Shown one piece after another: positions 43,984 to 52,193 of a DNA stretch of 64,000 nt. Location: contig CAVSMB010000018.1 in assembly GCA_963728925.1 (NCBI GenBank), positions 1 through 64,000 of the forward strand. Reading direction: 5' to 3'. The stretch's first letter is position 1, and the number at the start of each line of letters is the position of its first letter. The DNA is from JBBPZA01 sp963728925. Lineage in GTDB: Bacteria; Actinomycetota; Thermoleophilia; Solirubrobacterales; Solirubrobacteraceae. The notes under the pieces are model-generated. The model was given only the letters and a program-made list of their open reading frames with translations. It made no database searches and was not told the origin of the DNA. Position numbers and translations under genes: made by a program.

Positions 43984-44451
43984 CTACTCGGTCTCGAGGG
44001 CGCGACGGAGGATGTCGCGCAGCGCGAGCTGATCGGCGCGCGAGAGGCGGGCGATGGGCGCGGGAGGATCGGCCGTCCGCTCCGCGAGCCGCTCGCGCAC
44101 CTCGTGCCCCTCCGCGGTCAGGACGAGGAGCTTGACGCGCCGGTCGTGGTCCGCCGGCCGGCGCGCGATCAGGCCCCGCTGCTCGAGGCGGTCGACGATC
44201 CCCGTGATGTTGGAGTTGTCGCAGTGCATGACCTCGGCGAGCTCGCCCATCGGCTTGCCGTCGCGAAGAAAGCGCAGGGCGGCCATCTGGGGCGGCGAGA
44301 GGTCGAGCTCGCGGGCGATGGCGAGGAAGCGGCCGCGGTTGGCGAGGAAGATCTCGTCGAGCGCCTCCCACGCCTCGGCGGCCGGGCCGCGAGAGGATGC
44401 CTCGGCGGGATTGGGCCGCGCGCCCGCCGGGAATCGGACCCTTGTGGCCAT
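43984..44451 (-). CDS. MarR-family transcriptional regulator
   Basis: A 155-residue MarR protein. The core reads L-D-L-S-P-P-Q-M-A-A-L-R-F-L, then M-G-E-L-A-E-V-M-H-C-D-N-S-N-I-T-G-I-V-D-R-L-E and the wing R-R-P-A-D-H-D-R-R-V-K-L. It is divergent from the ABC exporter (65 bp) and 11 nt upstream of the WS/DGAT gene. It therefore likely controls export and lipid genes together. A TATAA/TTATA dyad in the gap is a weak operator candidate. Confidence 0.9.
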   Translation of the reverse strand: MATRVRFPAGARPNPAEASSRGPAAEAWEALDEIFLANRGRFLAIARELDLSPPQMAALRFLRDGKPMGELAEVMHCDNSNITGIVDRLEQRGLIARRPADHDRRVKLLVLTAEGHEVRERLAERTADPPAPIARLSRADQLALRDILRRALETE

Positions 44452-44474
44452 GCGCCCAATGATAGTGGAGGAGT

Positions 44475-44516
44475 TATAAACTTGACAACCTCAACCTTAT
44501 AGCTAGCCTGGGACCA
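44475..44516 (+). promoter_or_regulatory. Likely leaderless promoter of the ABC operon
   Basis: TTGACA (44482-44487) is followed after 16 bp by TAGCCT (44504-44509), and the ATG begins at 44517, about 7 nt further on. The mRNA would therefore begin at or next to the start codon, and no ribosome site is visible. TATAA (44475-44479) and TTATA (44497-44501) form a dyad across the -35 element, where the divergent MarR protein could bind. Confidence 0.5.
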
Positions 44517-45500
44517 ATGGCCGACAACAGCATCGAGGTGGAACAGCTGACGCGTGACTTCAAGAAGGGGCCGCGCGCGGTCGACGGCATCGACCTGACC
44601 GTCGCGCCCGGCGAGATCTACGGCTTCCTCGGCCCCAACGGTGCGGGCAAGTCGACCACGACGCTGATGCTCACGACGCTGCTGCCGCCCACCTCGGGAA
44701 CGGCGCGCGTCGGCGGGCACGACGTGGTGACCGATGGCGCCCGCGTGCGCGAGGCGATCGGCGCCGCGCTGCAGGAGGCCGCGCTCGACCCCTTCCTCAC
44801 CGGCCGCGAGCACATGCGCCTGCAGGCCGCACTGCACGGCTTCGGCCGCGACGAGCAGCGCCGCCGCGGCCAGGAGCTGCTCGAGCGCGTTGGCCTGACC
44901 GAGGCGGCCGACCGCAAGGTGGGCGGCTACTCGGGCGGTATGAAGCGCCGGCTCGACCTCGCGCTCGCGCTGGTCCACCGCCCGCGCATCCTCTTCCTCG
45001 ACGAGCCGACCACCGGCCTGGACGTCCAGAGCCGCACCGCGCTGTGGGACGAGGTCTCGCGCCTCTCCGGCGACGGCGTGACCGTCTTCCTCACCACCCA
45101 GTACCTCGAGGAGGCCGACGTGCTCGCCGATCGGGTCGGGATCATCGACCACGGCCACATCGTCGCCGAGGGCACGCCCGCCTCGCTGAAGGCCGACATC
45201 GGGCGCCCGGCCGTCGAGGTCGAGCCCTGCGACCAGGACGATCGCGGCGCGCTCGAGTCGATCCTAGCCCGCTTCGGCTCGCGCGTCCCGGCCGACTCGC
45301 GGGCGGTCGCCGTGCGCTTCGAGAACGGCGGCGACCTCACCGACGTGGTGCGCGCGCTCGACGCCGAGGGGCTAAAGATCGCCACCCTCCAGCTCCACGA
45401 GCCGACCCTCGACGACGTGTTCATCGCCAAGACGGGCCGGCGCCTTGAGGGCTCGGCCGACGAGGAGGGCGAGCCGCAGAGCGAGCCGGTCCCCGCGTGA
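44517..45500 (+). CDS. ABC transporter ATP-binding protein (DrrA-like)
   Basis: A 327-residue ATPase. Walker A is G-P-N-G-A-G-K-S-T-T, the signature is Y-S-G-G-M-K-R-R, Walker B is I-L-F-L-D-E-P-T-T-G-L-D and the switch His lies in V-F-L-T-T-Q-Y-L-E. A C-terminal accessory region (about 230-327) with L-H-E-P-T-L-D-D-V-F-I matches the DrrA/drug-exporter subgroup. It powers the two ABC-2 permeases encoded next, which overlap in GTGA steps. Confidence 0.94.
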   Translation: MADNSIEVEQLTRDFKKGPRAVDGIDLTVAPGEIYGFLGPNGAGKSTTTLMLTTLLPPTSGTARVGGHDVVTDGARVREAIGAALQEAALDPFLTGREHMRLQAALHGFGRDEQRRRGQELLERVGLTEAADRKVGGYSGGMKRRLDLALALVHRPRILFLDEPTTGLDVQSRTALWDEVSRLSGDGVTVFLTTQYLEEADVLADRVGIIDHGHIVAEGTPASLKADIGRPAVEVEPCDQDDRGALESILARFGSRVPADSRAVAVRFENGGDLTDVVRALDAEGLKIATLQLHEPTLDDVFIAKTGRRLEGSADEEGEPQSEPVPA

Positions 45501-46276
45501 GCGGCACGGCGCGGATCCAGGTCGCCGCCGTCGCGCGGCGCTCGATCGTTCGCACGGCGCGCCAGCCGGCGATGATCATCCCGGCGATCCTCTTCCCGCT
45601 GGTCCTCTTGGCTGTCAATGCGAGCGGGCTGAACGCCGCCACGAAGCTGCCGGGCTTCCCGACGACCTCCTACCTGACCTTCGCGCTCGCCGTGTGCTTC
45701 ATGCAGGGCGCCCTGTTCGCCGCGATCAGCACCGGCACGAACGTGGCCACGGACATCGAGACGGGGTTCCTGTCGCGGATGTCGCTGACGCCCCTGCGCC
45801 GCGTGTGGCTGCTCGCCGGCCAGCTCGCGGGCGTGCTCGTCCTCGGGGCGCTGCAGGCGGTCGCCTTCCTGTCCATCGGCCTGCTCGCCGGCGCGGGCCT
45901 CGCGGCCGGCGTTCTCGGGGCGCTCGTGATCCTCGCGCTGTCGCTGCTCATCACGCTCGGCTTCGGCTCGATCGGCGCGGCGATGGCGCTGCGCACCGGC
46001 TCGGGCGAGGCCGTCCAGGGCCTCTTCCCCCTGCTTTTCGTGACGCTGTTCCTGTCCTCCAGCTCGCTGCCCCGCAACCTGATCCAGGCCGACTGGTTCC
46101 GGACCATCGCCACCTGGAACCCCGTCTCCTACCTCCTCGAGGGCGTGCGCAGCCTGCTCATCGACGGCTGGGACGTCCATGCTCTGCTCGCCGGCTTCGG
46201 CTGCGCGGCCGGTATCGCGGTCCTCGCGCTTGTCGCCGCCTCGGCCATGCTGCGCACCAGGATGGCCCGGACGTGA
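45497..46276 (+). CDS. ABC-2 type permease (first)
   Basis: A 259-residue membrane protein with six helices and the ABC-2 transporter layout: R-T-A-R-Q-P-A-M-I-I-P-A-I-L-F-P near the N-terminus and S-S-S-S-L-P-R-N-L-I-Q-A-D-W-F before the last helices. The GTG at 45497 overlaps the ATPase stop. It pairs with the next gene to form a heterodimeric channel. Exported compound unknown. Confidence 0.9.
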   Translation: MSGTARIQVAAVARRSIVRTARQPAMIIPAILFPLVLLAVNASGLNAATKLPGFPTTSYLTFALAVCFMQGALFAAISTGTNVATDIETGFLSRMSLTPLRRVWLLAGQLAGVLVLGALQAVAFLSIGLLAGAGLAAGVLGALVILALSLLITLGFGSIGAAMALRTGSGEAVQGLFPLLFVTLFLSSSSLPRNLIQADWFRTIATWNPVSYLLEGVRSLLIDGWDVHALLAGFGCAAGIAVLALVAASAMLRTRMART

Positions 46277-47037
46277 TCCCCGTCGCCCGCGCCGTCGCCT
46301 GGCGCAACGTCCACAACTTCTTCGCCAACCCGGCGCTCGTGCTCCCGGCGCTGATCTTCCCGCTGTTCTTCTTCGTGGCCTTCGCCGGCGGCCTGTCGAG
46401 CATCGGGAACGTCCCGGGCTTCGACTTCCCGCCGGGCTACACGGCGTTCCAGTTCGTCTTCGTGCTCTGCCAGTCGGCGGCCTTCGGCGGCGTGTTCACG
46501 GGCTTCTCGATCGCGCGGGACTTCGAGACCGGCTTCGCCCAGCGGCTGCTCCTGGCTGCGCCACGGCGCGAGGGCATCCTGCTCGGCTACGCGCTCGCCG
46601 CGCTGATCCGCGCCGCCTTCACCGTCACGGTCATCACCGCGGTCGCGCTGGCGGTGGGCATGAACGTCGACGGCAGCGGCGTCGATCTGGTGGGGCTCTA
46701 CGGCCTCGCGCTGATCTGCAACGTCGTCGCGATCCTGTGGGGCGCGGGCGTCGCCATGCGCCTGCGGACCATGCAGGCCGGCCCCGCGATGCAGATGCCG
46801 GTGTTCCTGCTGCTCTTCCTCGCGCCGGTGTACGTGCCGCTCGACCTGCTGTCGGGCTGGATCCACGCGGTCGCCTCGGTGAACCCGGTGACGGCGATCT
46901 TCGAGGCGGGCCGCTCGCTCATCGCGGGCGACCCCGCGCACGTGGCGCTCGCCTTCGGCCTGGGTGTTGTGCTCATCGGCCTCTTCAGCGTGTGGGCGCT
47001 GCGCGGGCTGCGCAGCGCCGAGCGGGCGGGCGCCTGA
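46273..47037 (+). CDS. ABC-2 type permease (second)
   Basis: A 254-residue six-helix permease, beginning at GTG 46273 in a GTGA overlap. It has N-P-A-L-V-L-P-A-L-I-F-P-L-F-F-F in helix 1, D-F-E-T-G-F-A-Q-R-L-L-L-A-A-P in the coupling region and a Y-V-P-L-D-L-L-S-G-W-I extracellular loop. It is similar in plan to the first permease, though diverged. It is the third and last gene of the exporter operon. The iron-uptake promoter starts directly behind. Confidence 0.9.
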   Translation: MIPVARAVAWRNVHNFFANPALVLPALIFPLFFFVAFAGGLSSIGNVPGFDFPPGYTAFQFVFVLCQSAAFGGVFTGFSIARDFETGFAQRLLLAAPRREGILLGYALAALIRAAFTVTVITAVALAVGMNVDGSGVDLVGLYGLALICNVVAILWGAGVAMRLRTMQAGPAMQMPVFLLLFLAPVYVPLDLLSGWIHAVASVNPVTAIFEAGRSLIAGDPAHVALAFGLGVVLIGLFSVWALRGLRSAERAGA

Positions 47038-47062
47038 CGCTCGCGCCGGCCATCGGCCGCTG

Positions 47063-47076
47063 TTAGGCCGCCCTAA
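47063..47076. promoter_or_regulatory. IdeR/DmdR-like iron box 1
   Basis: TTAGG-CCGC-CCTAA has perfect 5-bp arms and N4 spacing. It resembles the core of actinobacterial iron boxes (TTAGGCTCACCTAA in Streptomyces DmdR targets, from general knowledge). It lies 52 bp before the efeU start. Confidence 0.65.
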
Positions 47077-47093
47077 GCACAGATGTGGTTTCA

Positions 47094-47107
47094 TTAGGCT
47101 CCCCTAA
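47094..47107. promoter_or_regulatory. IdeR/DmdR-like iron box 2
   Basis: TTAGG-CTCC-CCTAA differs from the remembered DmdR core by one base. Its centre is 31 bp from that of box 1, about three helical turns, and its end is 21 bp before the efeU ATG. Two such boxes ahead of an iron transporter strongly suggest iron repression. Confidence 0.75.
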
Positions 47108-47128
47108 CGGCCTAGGAGACCTTCTTCC

Positions 47129-49057
47129 ATGCTCCCAACCTTCGTCATCGGTCTGCGCGAGGGCGTCGAGGCAGCCCTTATCGTCGGGATCGTCGCGGCA
47201 TTCCTCCGCAAGGAGGGGCGCCGGGACGCGCTGAAGTGGACCTGGTTGGGCGTGGGGATCGCCGTCGTGCTGTGCCTCGCGGTGGGAATCGGGCTCCAGA
47301 TCGCTGACGAGCAGCTGCCCCAGCGCCAGCAGGAGGGGCTGGAGACCGTCGTCGGCTTGTGCGCCGTCGGGATCGTGACCTTCATGATCGTGTGGATGCG
47401 CCGCCACGCCCGCGGCATGGCCGGCGAGCTGCGCGACAGCGCGGGTCAGGCGCTGGCCAAGGGCTCGGCCGGGGCGCTGATCGGCATGGCCTTCTTCGCG
47501 GTCGTGCGCGAGGGCCTGGAGACCGCCGTCTTCCTGCTCGCCGCCTTCCAGAGCGCGGCGGATCCGACGACCGCCGGCATCGGCGCGCTGCTCGGGGTCA
47601 TCGTCGCCGTCGTCATCGGCTACGCGATCTACCGCGGCGGCATCCACCTCGACCTCGCCCGCTTCTTCCGCCTCACCGGGCTGGTCCTCGTCTTCGTCGC
47701 CGCCGGGCTGGTCGCGAGCTCGCTGCACGCCGCGCACGAGGCCGGCTGGATCAATGCCGGGCAGGCGCAGGCCGTCGACCTCAGCTGGCTCGTCGTACCG
47801 GGCACCTGGACGTCGTCGCTGCTCACGGGCATGCTCGGCCTCCAGCCCTTCCCCACGACGATCGAGGTCCTCGGCTACCTGGTCTACGCGGTCCCGATGA
47901 CCGTCTTCGTCCTCTGGCCGGCCCGACGCCGCGTGCGCGTGCCTCGCGGGCGCACGGCGGCCGCGGCGACGCTCGTCGTCGTCGTCGCCGCCGTCCTGAC
48001 CGCCTGCGGCTCCGGCGACGGGCCGGCCGGGGCCAAGCGCGTGGAGGTCAAGCTCGTGGACGCCGGCTGCTCGCCTTCGACGCTCAAGCTCAACGCCGGG
48101 CCCACGGTCTTCGCGGTCACCAACACGGGCACGGGCAAGGTCAGCGAGTTCGAGGTTCTCGACGGTGCGCGCATCCTCGGCGAGAAGGAGAACATCGCGG
48201 CCGGGCTCTCGGGCACCTTCAACCTCAATCTCAAGCCGGGCTCCTACACCATCAGCTGCCCGGGCGGCACCTCGAACGCGACCGGCACCCTGCACGTCGG
48301 CGGCACCCCCGTGTCGACGGGCGCCGACCCGCGCCTCGCGGCGGCGACCTCCTCCTACGAGCGCTACGTCACCACGCAGGCCGGCGTGCTCACGAGGCGC
48401 ACGCAGGCCTTTGTCGCGGCCGTCAAGGCGGGCGACGTCGAGAAGGCGAAGTCGCTGTTCGCCTCGGCGCGCTCGCCCTACGAGACGATCGAGCCGGTCG
48501 CCGAGAGCTTCGGCGGGCTCGACCCGGCGATCGACGCCCGGGTCAACGACGTGGCGAAGGGCGACCCGTGGACGGGCTTTCACCGGATCGAGAAGGCGCT
48601 GTGGGTGGACGGCGACACGAAGGGCATGACACCGGTGGCCGACAAGCTGCTCGTCGACGTCAAGCGCCTGGAGCGCAAGACGCGCGGCCTCTCCTACCAG
48701 CCCGAGGAGCTGGCCAACGGCGCCAACGGCCTGCTCGACGAGGTCTCAGCGTCGAAGATCACCGGCGAGGAGGACCGTTACTCGCACACCGACCTCTCCG
48801 ACTTCGAGGCCAACGTGTCAGGTTCGGAGACGACCTTCGGGCTGCTCGCTCCCGCCCTGCGCCAGAAGGACCCGGCCCTGGCCGCCCGCATCGCCGCGCG
48901 CTTCGACGCGGTCCAGGACGAGCTCGCGACGCTGAAGAAGGGCGGCGAGTATCCGAGCTATGAGACCGTCGGCCCGGCGGAGCGGCGCAAGCTCAGCCAG
49001 CTCGTCGACGCCCTCGCCGAGCCGCTGTCCCAGGTGGCGTCCAAGCTCCAGAGCTGA
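47129..49057 (+). CDS. EfeU-EfeO fusion: iron permease plus iron-binding M75 lipoprotein part
   Basis: A 642-residue fusion. Residues 1-275 are an FTR1/EfeU permease of seven helices with both iron motifs, R-E-G-V-E (10-14) and R-E-G-L-E (127-131). Residues about 275-293 look exactly like a lipoprotein signal: basic stretch, hydrophobic helix, then L-T-A-C with Cys293. After that come an EfeO cupredoxin domain (about 300-380) and an M75/imelysin-like domain with F-H-R-I-E-K-A-L-W near 484 (H-x-x-E). EfeUOB imports iron at the membrane. EfeB follows with a 1-nt overlap, and two iron boxes precede the gene. Confidence 0.9.
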   Translation: MLPTFVIGLREGVEAALIVGIVAAFLRKEGRRDALKWTWLGVGIAVVLCLAVGIGLQIADEQLPQRQQEGLETVVGLCAVGIVTFMIVWMRRHARGMAGELRDSAGQALAKGSAGALIGMAFFAVVREGLETAVFLLAAFQSAADPTTAGIGALLGVIVAVVIGYAIYRGGIHLDLARFFRLTGLVLVFVAAGLVASSLHAAHEAGWINAGQAQAVDLSWLVVPGTWTSSLLTGMLGLQPFPTTIEVLGYLVYAVPMTVFVLWPARRRVRVPRGRTAAAATLVVVVAAVLTACGSGDGPAGAKRVEVKLVDAGCSPSTLKLNAGPTVFAVTNTGTGKVSEFEVLDGARILGEKENIAAGLSGTFNLNLKPGSYTISCPGGTSNATGTLHVGGTPVSTGADPRLAAATSSYERYVTTQAGVLTRRTQAFVAAVKAGDVEKAKSLFASARSPYETIEPVAESFGGLDPAIDARVNDVAKGDPWTGFHRIEKALWVDGDTKGMTPVADKLLVDVKRLERKTRGLSYQPEELANGANGLLDEVSASKITGEEDRYSHTDLSDFEANVSGSETTFGLLAPALRQKDPALAARIAARFDAVQDELATLKKGGEYPSYETVGPAERRKLSQLVDALAEPLSQVASKLQS

Positions 49058-50292
49058 TGCCCAGGCCCGTCGACCGCCGGCGCTTCCTCGGGCTCGCCGG
49101 GGCGTCGGTCGGCGGGCTCGCCGTCGGAGCGGGGCTCGAGCGCGCGCTGGATGGCGCGAGCTCCGCCGCCGTCCCGCAGGCCGTCGTGCCCTTCCACGGC
49201 GAGCGCCAGGCGGGGATCATCACCCCGACCCAGGATCGTCTCCACATCGCCGCCTTCGATCTCGTCGAGGGGATGACGCGTGCCGACCTTCAGGCGCTGC
49301 TCGTGGACTGGACTCGCGCGGCCGAGCACATGACCGCCGGGCGCTCCGTCGGACCCGTGGCCGGAGCGCCGCTGGCGCCTCCCCAGGACACCGGAGAAGC
49401 CGAGGGCCTCTCCGCCGCGAACCTCACGGTCACCTTCGGCGTCGGCCCATCCCTCTTCGACCGGTCAGCGGTCGGCCTCGCCGGACGGCGTCCCGCTGCG
49501 CTGCGGCGCCTCGAGGCGCTGCCGGGCGACGAGCTCGAGCCCGACCGCTCCGACGGCGATCTCTGCGTCCAGGCCTGCGCGGACGATCCCCAGGTCGCCT
49601 TCCATGCGGTCCGCAACCTCGCCCGCATCGGCCGGGGGATCGTCGTCATGCGCTGGTCCCAGCTCGGCTTCGGCAAGACCGCGAGGACCTCGCTCAGCCA
49701 AGCCACCCCGCGCAACCTCATGGGCTTCAAGGACGGGACCAACAACCTCACCTCCGACGAGCCCGAGGCGCTCAGCGAGCACGTGTGGGTCGGCCACGAG
49801 GGTGGCTGGCTGCGCGGCGGAACGTACACGGTCTGCCGGCGCATCCGCATGCGCATCGAGGTCTGGGACCGCGCGTCGCTGCGCGACCAGCAGGACACGA
49901 TCGGCCGCCACAAGGACAGCGGGGCGCCGCTCGGCGGACGGCAAGAGAAGGACGAGCTGGACCTCGCCCGCCGCGGCGCCGGCGGTGAGCCGGTGATCCC
50001 GGCCGACGCTCACGTGCGCCACGCCGCGCCGGCCTCCAACGACGGCGTGCGGCTGCTTCGCCGCGGGTACTCGTTCACCGACGGGTTCGATCCCGAGACG
50101 GGACAGCTGGACGCCGGGCTGTTCTTCATCAGCTTCCAGCGCGACCCCGGCCGCTTCGCCGACGTCCAGCGCCGGCTCGGGAGCAACGACGCTCTCAACG
50201 AGTACATCAAGCACACCTCGAGCGCCGTCTTCGCGGTCCCGCCCGGCGTCCGCCCCGGCGGAGCCATCGGCGAGGGAATCCTCCGTCGATGA
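49057..50292 (+). CDS. efeB: EfeB: Tat-exported Dyp-type heme peroxidase
   Basis: A 411-residue Dyp peroxidase/deferrochelatase. The N-terminus R-R-R-F-L-G-L-A-G-A-S is a Tat signal. The signature G-F-K-D-G-T-N-N (distal Asp) and the proximal heme His in A-D-A-H-V-R-H-A-A-P are present, with S-F-Q-R-D-P-G-R-F near the end. In EfeUOB systems it oxidises ferrous iron or handles heme at the outer face. The ATG overlaps the EfeUO stop by 1 nt, so this is one iron-regulated operon. Confidence 0.92.
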   Translation: MPRPVDRRRFLGLAGASVGGLAVGAGLERALDGASSAAVPQAVVPFHGERQAGIITPTQDRLHIAAFDLVEGMTRADLQALLVDWTRAAEHMTAGRSVGPVAGAPLAPPQDTGEAEGLSAANLTVTFGVGPSLFDRSAVGLAGRRPAALRRLEALPGDELEPDRSDGDLCVQACADDPQVAFHAVRNLARIGRGIVVMRWSQLGFGKTARTSLSQATPRNLMGFKDGTNNLTSDEPEALSEHVWVGHEGGWLRGGTYTVCRRIRMRIEVWDRASLRDQQDTIGRHKDSGAPLGGRQEKDELDLARRGAGGEPVIPADAHVRHAAPASNDGVRLLRRGYSFTDGFDPETGQLDAGLFFISFQRDPGRFADVQRRLGSNDALNEYIKHTSSAVFAVPPGVRPGGAIGEGILRR

Positions 50293-50345
50293 CCATCGCC
50301 GCGCCGGCCACGCGCGCGGCGTGACCGGCACGGCGAGCTCTCAGG

Positions 50346-50480
50346 TCAGATCGTGGCGGGGATGAGCACCCGGTTGATCGTGTGGATCACGCCGTTGGAG
50401 GCGCGGATGTTCAGGCCGTAGAGGAGCAGGCGCGGGTCGCGGAACCCCCCGTTCTCGTCGCGACAAACGACCGCCCCGCG
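50346..50480 (-). pseudogene. C-terminal stub of a FAS1 (fasciclin) protein
   Basis: The minus strand ends with I-R-A-S-N-G-V-I-H-T-I-N-R-V-L-I-P and a TGA at 50346. N-G-V-I-H-x-I-x-x-V-L-x-P is the classic end of a FAS1 domain. Upstream of about 50480 no FAS1 sequence, start or signal is seen. It is the 3' remnant of a surface adhesion-type gene. Confidence 0.65.
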
Positions 50481-50563
50481 CGCGGATCGTCCCGCCCCGG
50501 CGCCATCCTCCGTGACGGCGCGCGCGTTTATGGGTACGATCGGCGCCGAGGAGAGGTGCGCTC

Positions 50564-50827
50564 GTGACCTGGGGATTCATCTGGCTGATGTTCATCTTGA
50601 AGATCCCGATCTTCATGCTCCTCGGGATCGTATGGTGGGCCGCGAGGCAGGACCCCGACGCCGCGGGCCAGGACGGCGACGGCGGTGTCAAACGCCACCC
50701 GCACCGACGCCCGCCGCGGCCACCGCACTCGCCGCGCCGCCGCGGCCCCCACGGCGACCCCGCCGCGCCGGCGCCACCGCGCATGCGGACGCGCGCGCAC
50801 CGCGCCCGCACACTCGACGACGCTTGA
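50564..50827 (+). CDS. Small membrane-anchored basic protein
   Basis: An 87-residue protein from GTG 50564 behind GAGGAGAGG. One hydrophobic helix (F-I-W-L-M-F-I-L-K-I-P-I-F-M-L-L-G-I-V-W-W) is followed by a long Arg/Pro/His-rich tail that would lie in the cytoplasm. No family recognised. It precedes the histone-like gene and may bind nucleic acid or act as an anchor, which is speculation. Arg codons in the tail partly reflect high GC. Confidence 0.5.
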   Translation: MTWGFIWLMFILKIPIFMLLGIVWWAARQDPDAAGQDGDGGVKRHPHRRPPRPPHSPRRRGPHGDPAAPAPPRMRTRAHRARTLDDA

Positions 50828-50886
50828 GCGTCGGGGGCGTCCGGGCATCCCGTCCCACGAGATCCGAGCAAAGGGAGAGATCCGCG

Positions 50887-51462
50887 ATGGCCAAGACCAA
50901 CGGTCGCAGTGACGAGCTGTTCGAGGCGCTCCGCGCGAAGGGGCTGCGCAAGCGCGTGGCCAAGACCCTGTCGCGACTCGACCTGACGCCGAGCGGCGGC
51001 TCGAAGAAGGCGCGCGACCGAGCCAGCTCGGCGCTGAGCGATCTGCGCTCAGCGGCCGACCAGCTCGAGGAGCGCCTGACCGGCGAATCCAAGCGACGCA
51101 GCGAGGCCGCGGAGAAGGCGGCCCGCAGCCGCAAGCGCAACGTCAAGGCCCGCAGCGACCGGGCGAAGAAGGCCGCGGCAACGCGAACGGGCAGCGCCTC
51201 GCGCTCGACGGGCACGGCCAAGCGCGCCTCCTCCCGCTCGGCCGGCGCCGCGAAGAGCACCGCTTCCCGCTCGGCCGGCACCGCCAAGACCACCGCCTCG
51301 CGCTCCACCGGCGCCGCCAAGCGCGCATCGACGCGGGCCTCCGGCGCCGGCAAGTCCGCGGCCTCGCGCTCCTCCGGCGCGGCCAAGCGCACGGCCTCCG
51401 GGGCCTCCGGCGCAGCCAAGCGCACCTCACCGCGGTCGTCGGGCGGCTCGGGGTCCAGCTAG
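50887..51462 (+). CDS. Histone H1-like basic protein with 11-residue repeats
   Basis: A 191-residue protein. The N-terminal part (about 1-75) is helical and mixed in charge (D-E-L-F-E-A-L-R-A-K-G-L-R-K-R-V-A-K). It is followed by a Lys/Arg/Ala-rich bridge. Residues 104-191 are eight 11-residue units of the form A-S-R-S-x-G-x-A-K-x-x. This layout resembles bacterial histone H1-like/HupB tails that coat DNA. No acetyl or phospho site can be proven, though the Ser/Thr/Lys repeats would suit modification. The kinase at 18007 is one conceivable enzyme. Confidence 0.75.
   Translation: MAKTNGRSDELFEALRAKGLRKRVAKTLSRLDLTPSGGSKKARDRASSALSDLRSAADQLEERLTGESKRRSEAAEKAARSRKRNVKARSDRAKKAAATRTGSASRSTGTAKRASSRSAGAAKSTASRSAGTAKTTASRSTGAAKRASTRASGAGKSAASRSSGAAKRTASGASGAAKRTSPRSSGGSGSS
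51196..51459. repeat. Eight 33-bp coding repeats in the histone-like gene
   Basis: A 33-bp period encodes A-S-R-S-T-G-T-A-K-R-A and seven variants, the last (S-P-R-S-S-G-G-S-G-S-S) degenerate. Copies differ at several positions, so it is an old array and not a recent slippage product. Confidence 0.85.
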
Positions 51463-51581
51463 GCCGGCGGCGCTAGTGCGCGACGCCGGCCGCGGCCGGC
51501 CGAGCGACAGCGCCAGGTCATCGAGGCTGGGCCGAAGAGGCCGCCGTCGCCGTCGCCGCCCACATTGGGAGAATAGGCCGC

Positions 51582-52181
51582 GTGCCCGAGCCTGCCGCCG
51601 GCAGCGTCCTCTCCGACTCGACGATCCGCGCCCTCGTCGAGGCGGGGCGCATCACCATCGACCCGTGGGATCCCGCGCTCGTCCAGCCCGCGAGCGTCGA
51701 CCTGCGCCTCGGCGCGTCCTTCCGGGTCTTCCACAACCACCGCGCCTCGGCGATCGACCTCCGCGACCCGCCGGCCAACCTCACCGAGGAGCTCACCATC
51801 GGCGCGAACGAGTCCTTCGTCATCCACCCCGGCGAGTTCTGCCTGGGCACGACGGAGGAGTGGGTCGAGCTTCCCGACGACATCGTTGCTCGAATCGAAG
51901 GGAAGAGCTCCTTAGGCCGGCTCGGTCTGATCGTCCACGCCACCGCCGGGTTCTGCGACCCCGGCTTCAAGGGAGCGCTGACGCTCGAGCTCAACAACCT
52001 CACGCGGATCCCGATCAAGCTGTGGCCGGGGCTGCTCATCGCCCAGCTCTCGTTCATGAAGCTCGACCGGCCGGCCGAGCGGCCCTACGGATCGGCGGAG
52101 CTCGGCAGCCACTACCAGGGCCAGGCGGCGGCCACCGAGAGCCGCTACCAGGGGACGCGCGATCGCCCTGGCGTCCGGTAG
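51582..52181 (+). CDS. dcd: dCTP deaminase, probably dUMP-forming
   Basis: A 199-residue Dcd-family trimeric enzyme from GTG 51582. The core reads V-Q-P-A-S-V-D-L-R-L-G, then E-G-K-S-S-L-G-R-L-G-L (catalytic and triphosphate loop) and H-A-T-A-G-F-C-D-P-G-F-K-G. The T-A-G-F form is like the bifunctional Mycobacterium enzyme that converts dCTP to dUMP, in contrast with the H-R-I-D-P-G-W of E. coli Dcd. It supplies dUMP for thymidylate synthesis. Confidence 0.93.
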   Translation: MPEPAAGSVLSDSTIRALVEAGRITIDPWDPALVQPASVDLRLGASFRVFHNHRASAIDLRDPPANLTEELTIGANESFVIHPGEFCLGTTEEWVELPDDIVARIEGKSSLGRLGLIVHATAGFCDPGFKGALTLELNNLTRIPIKLWPGLLIAQLSFMKLDRPAERPYGSAELGSHYQGQAAATESRYQGTRDRPGVR

Positions 52182-52193
52182 GCTCGCGGCCCC

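Noticed and set aside
44517..47037. Part of an antibiotic biosynthesis cluster because of the DrrA-like ABC genes
   Set aside because: No biosynthetic genes (polyketide synthase, NRPS, glycosyltransferases) lie in the window; an exporter alone is not enough.
51196..51459. Regular 33-bp repeats resembling a CRISPR array
   Set aside because: There are no unique spacers; the repeats are contiguous coding units of a basic protein and no cas genes are nearby.
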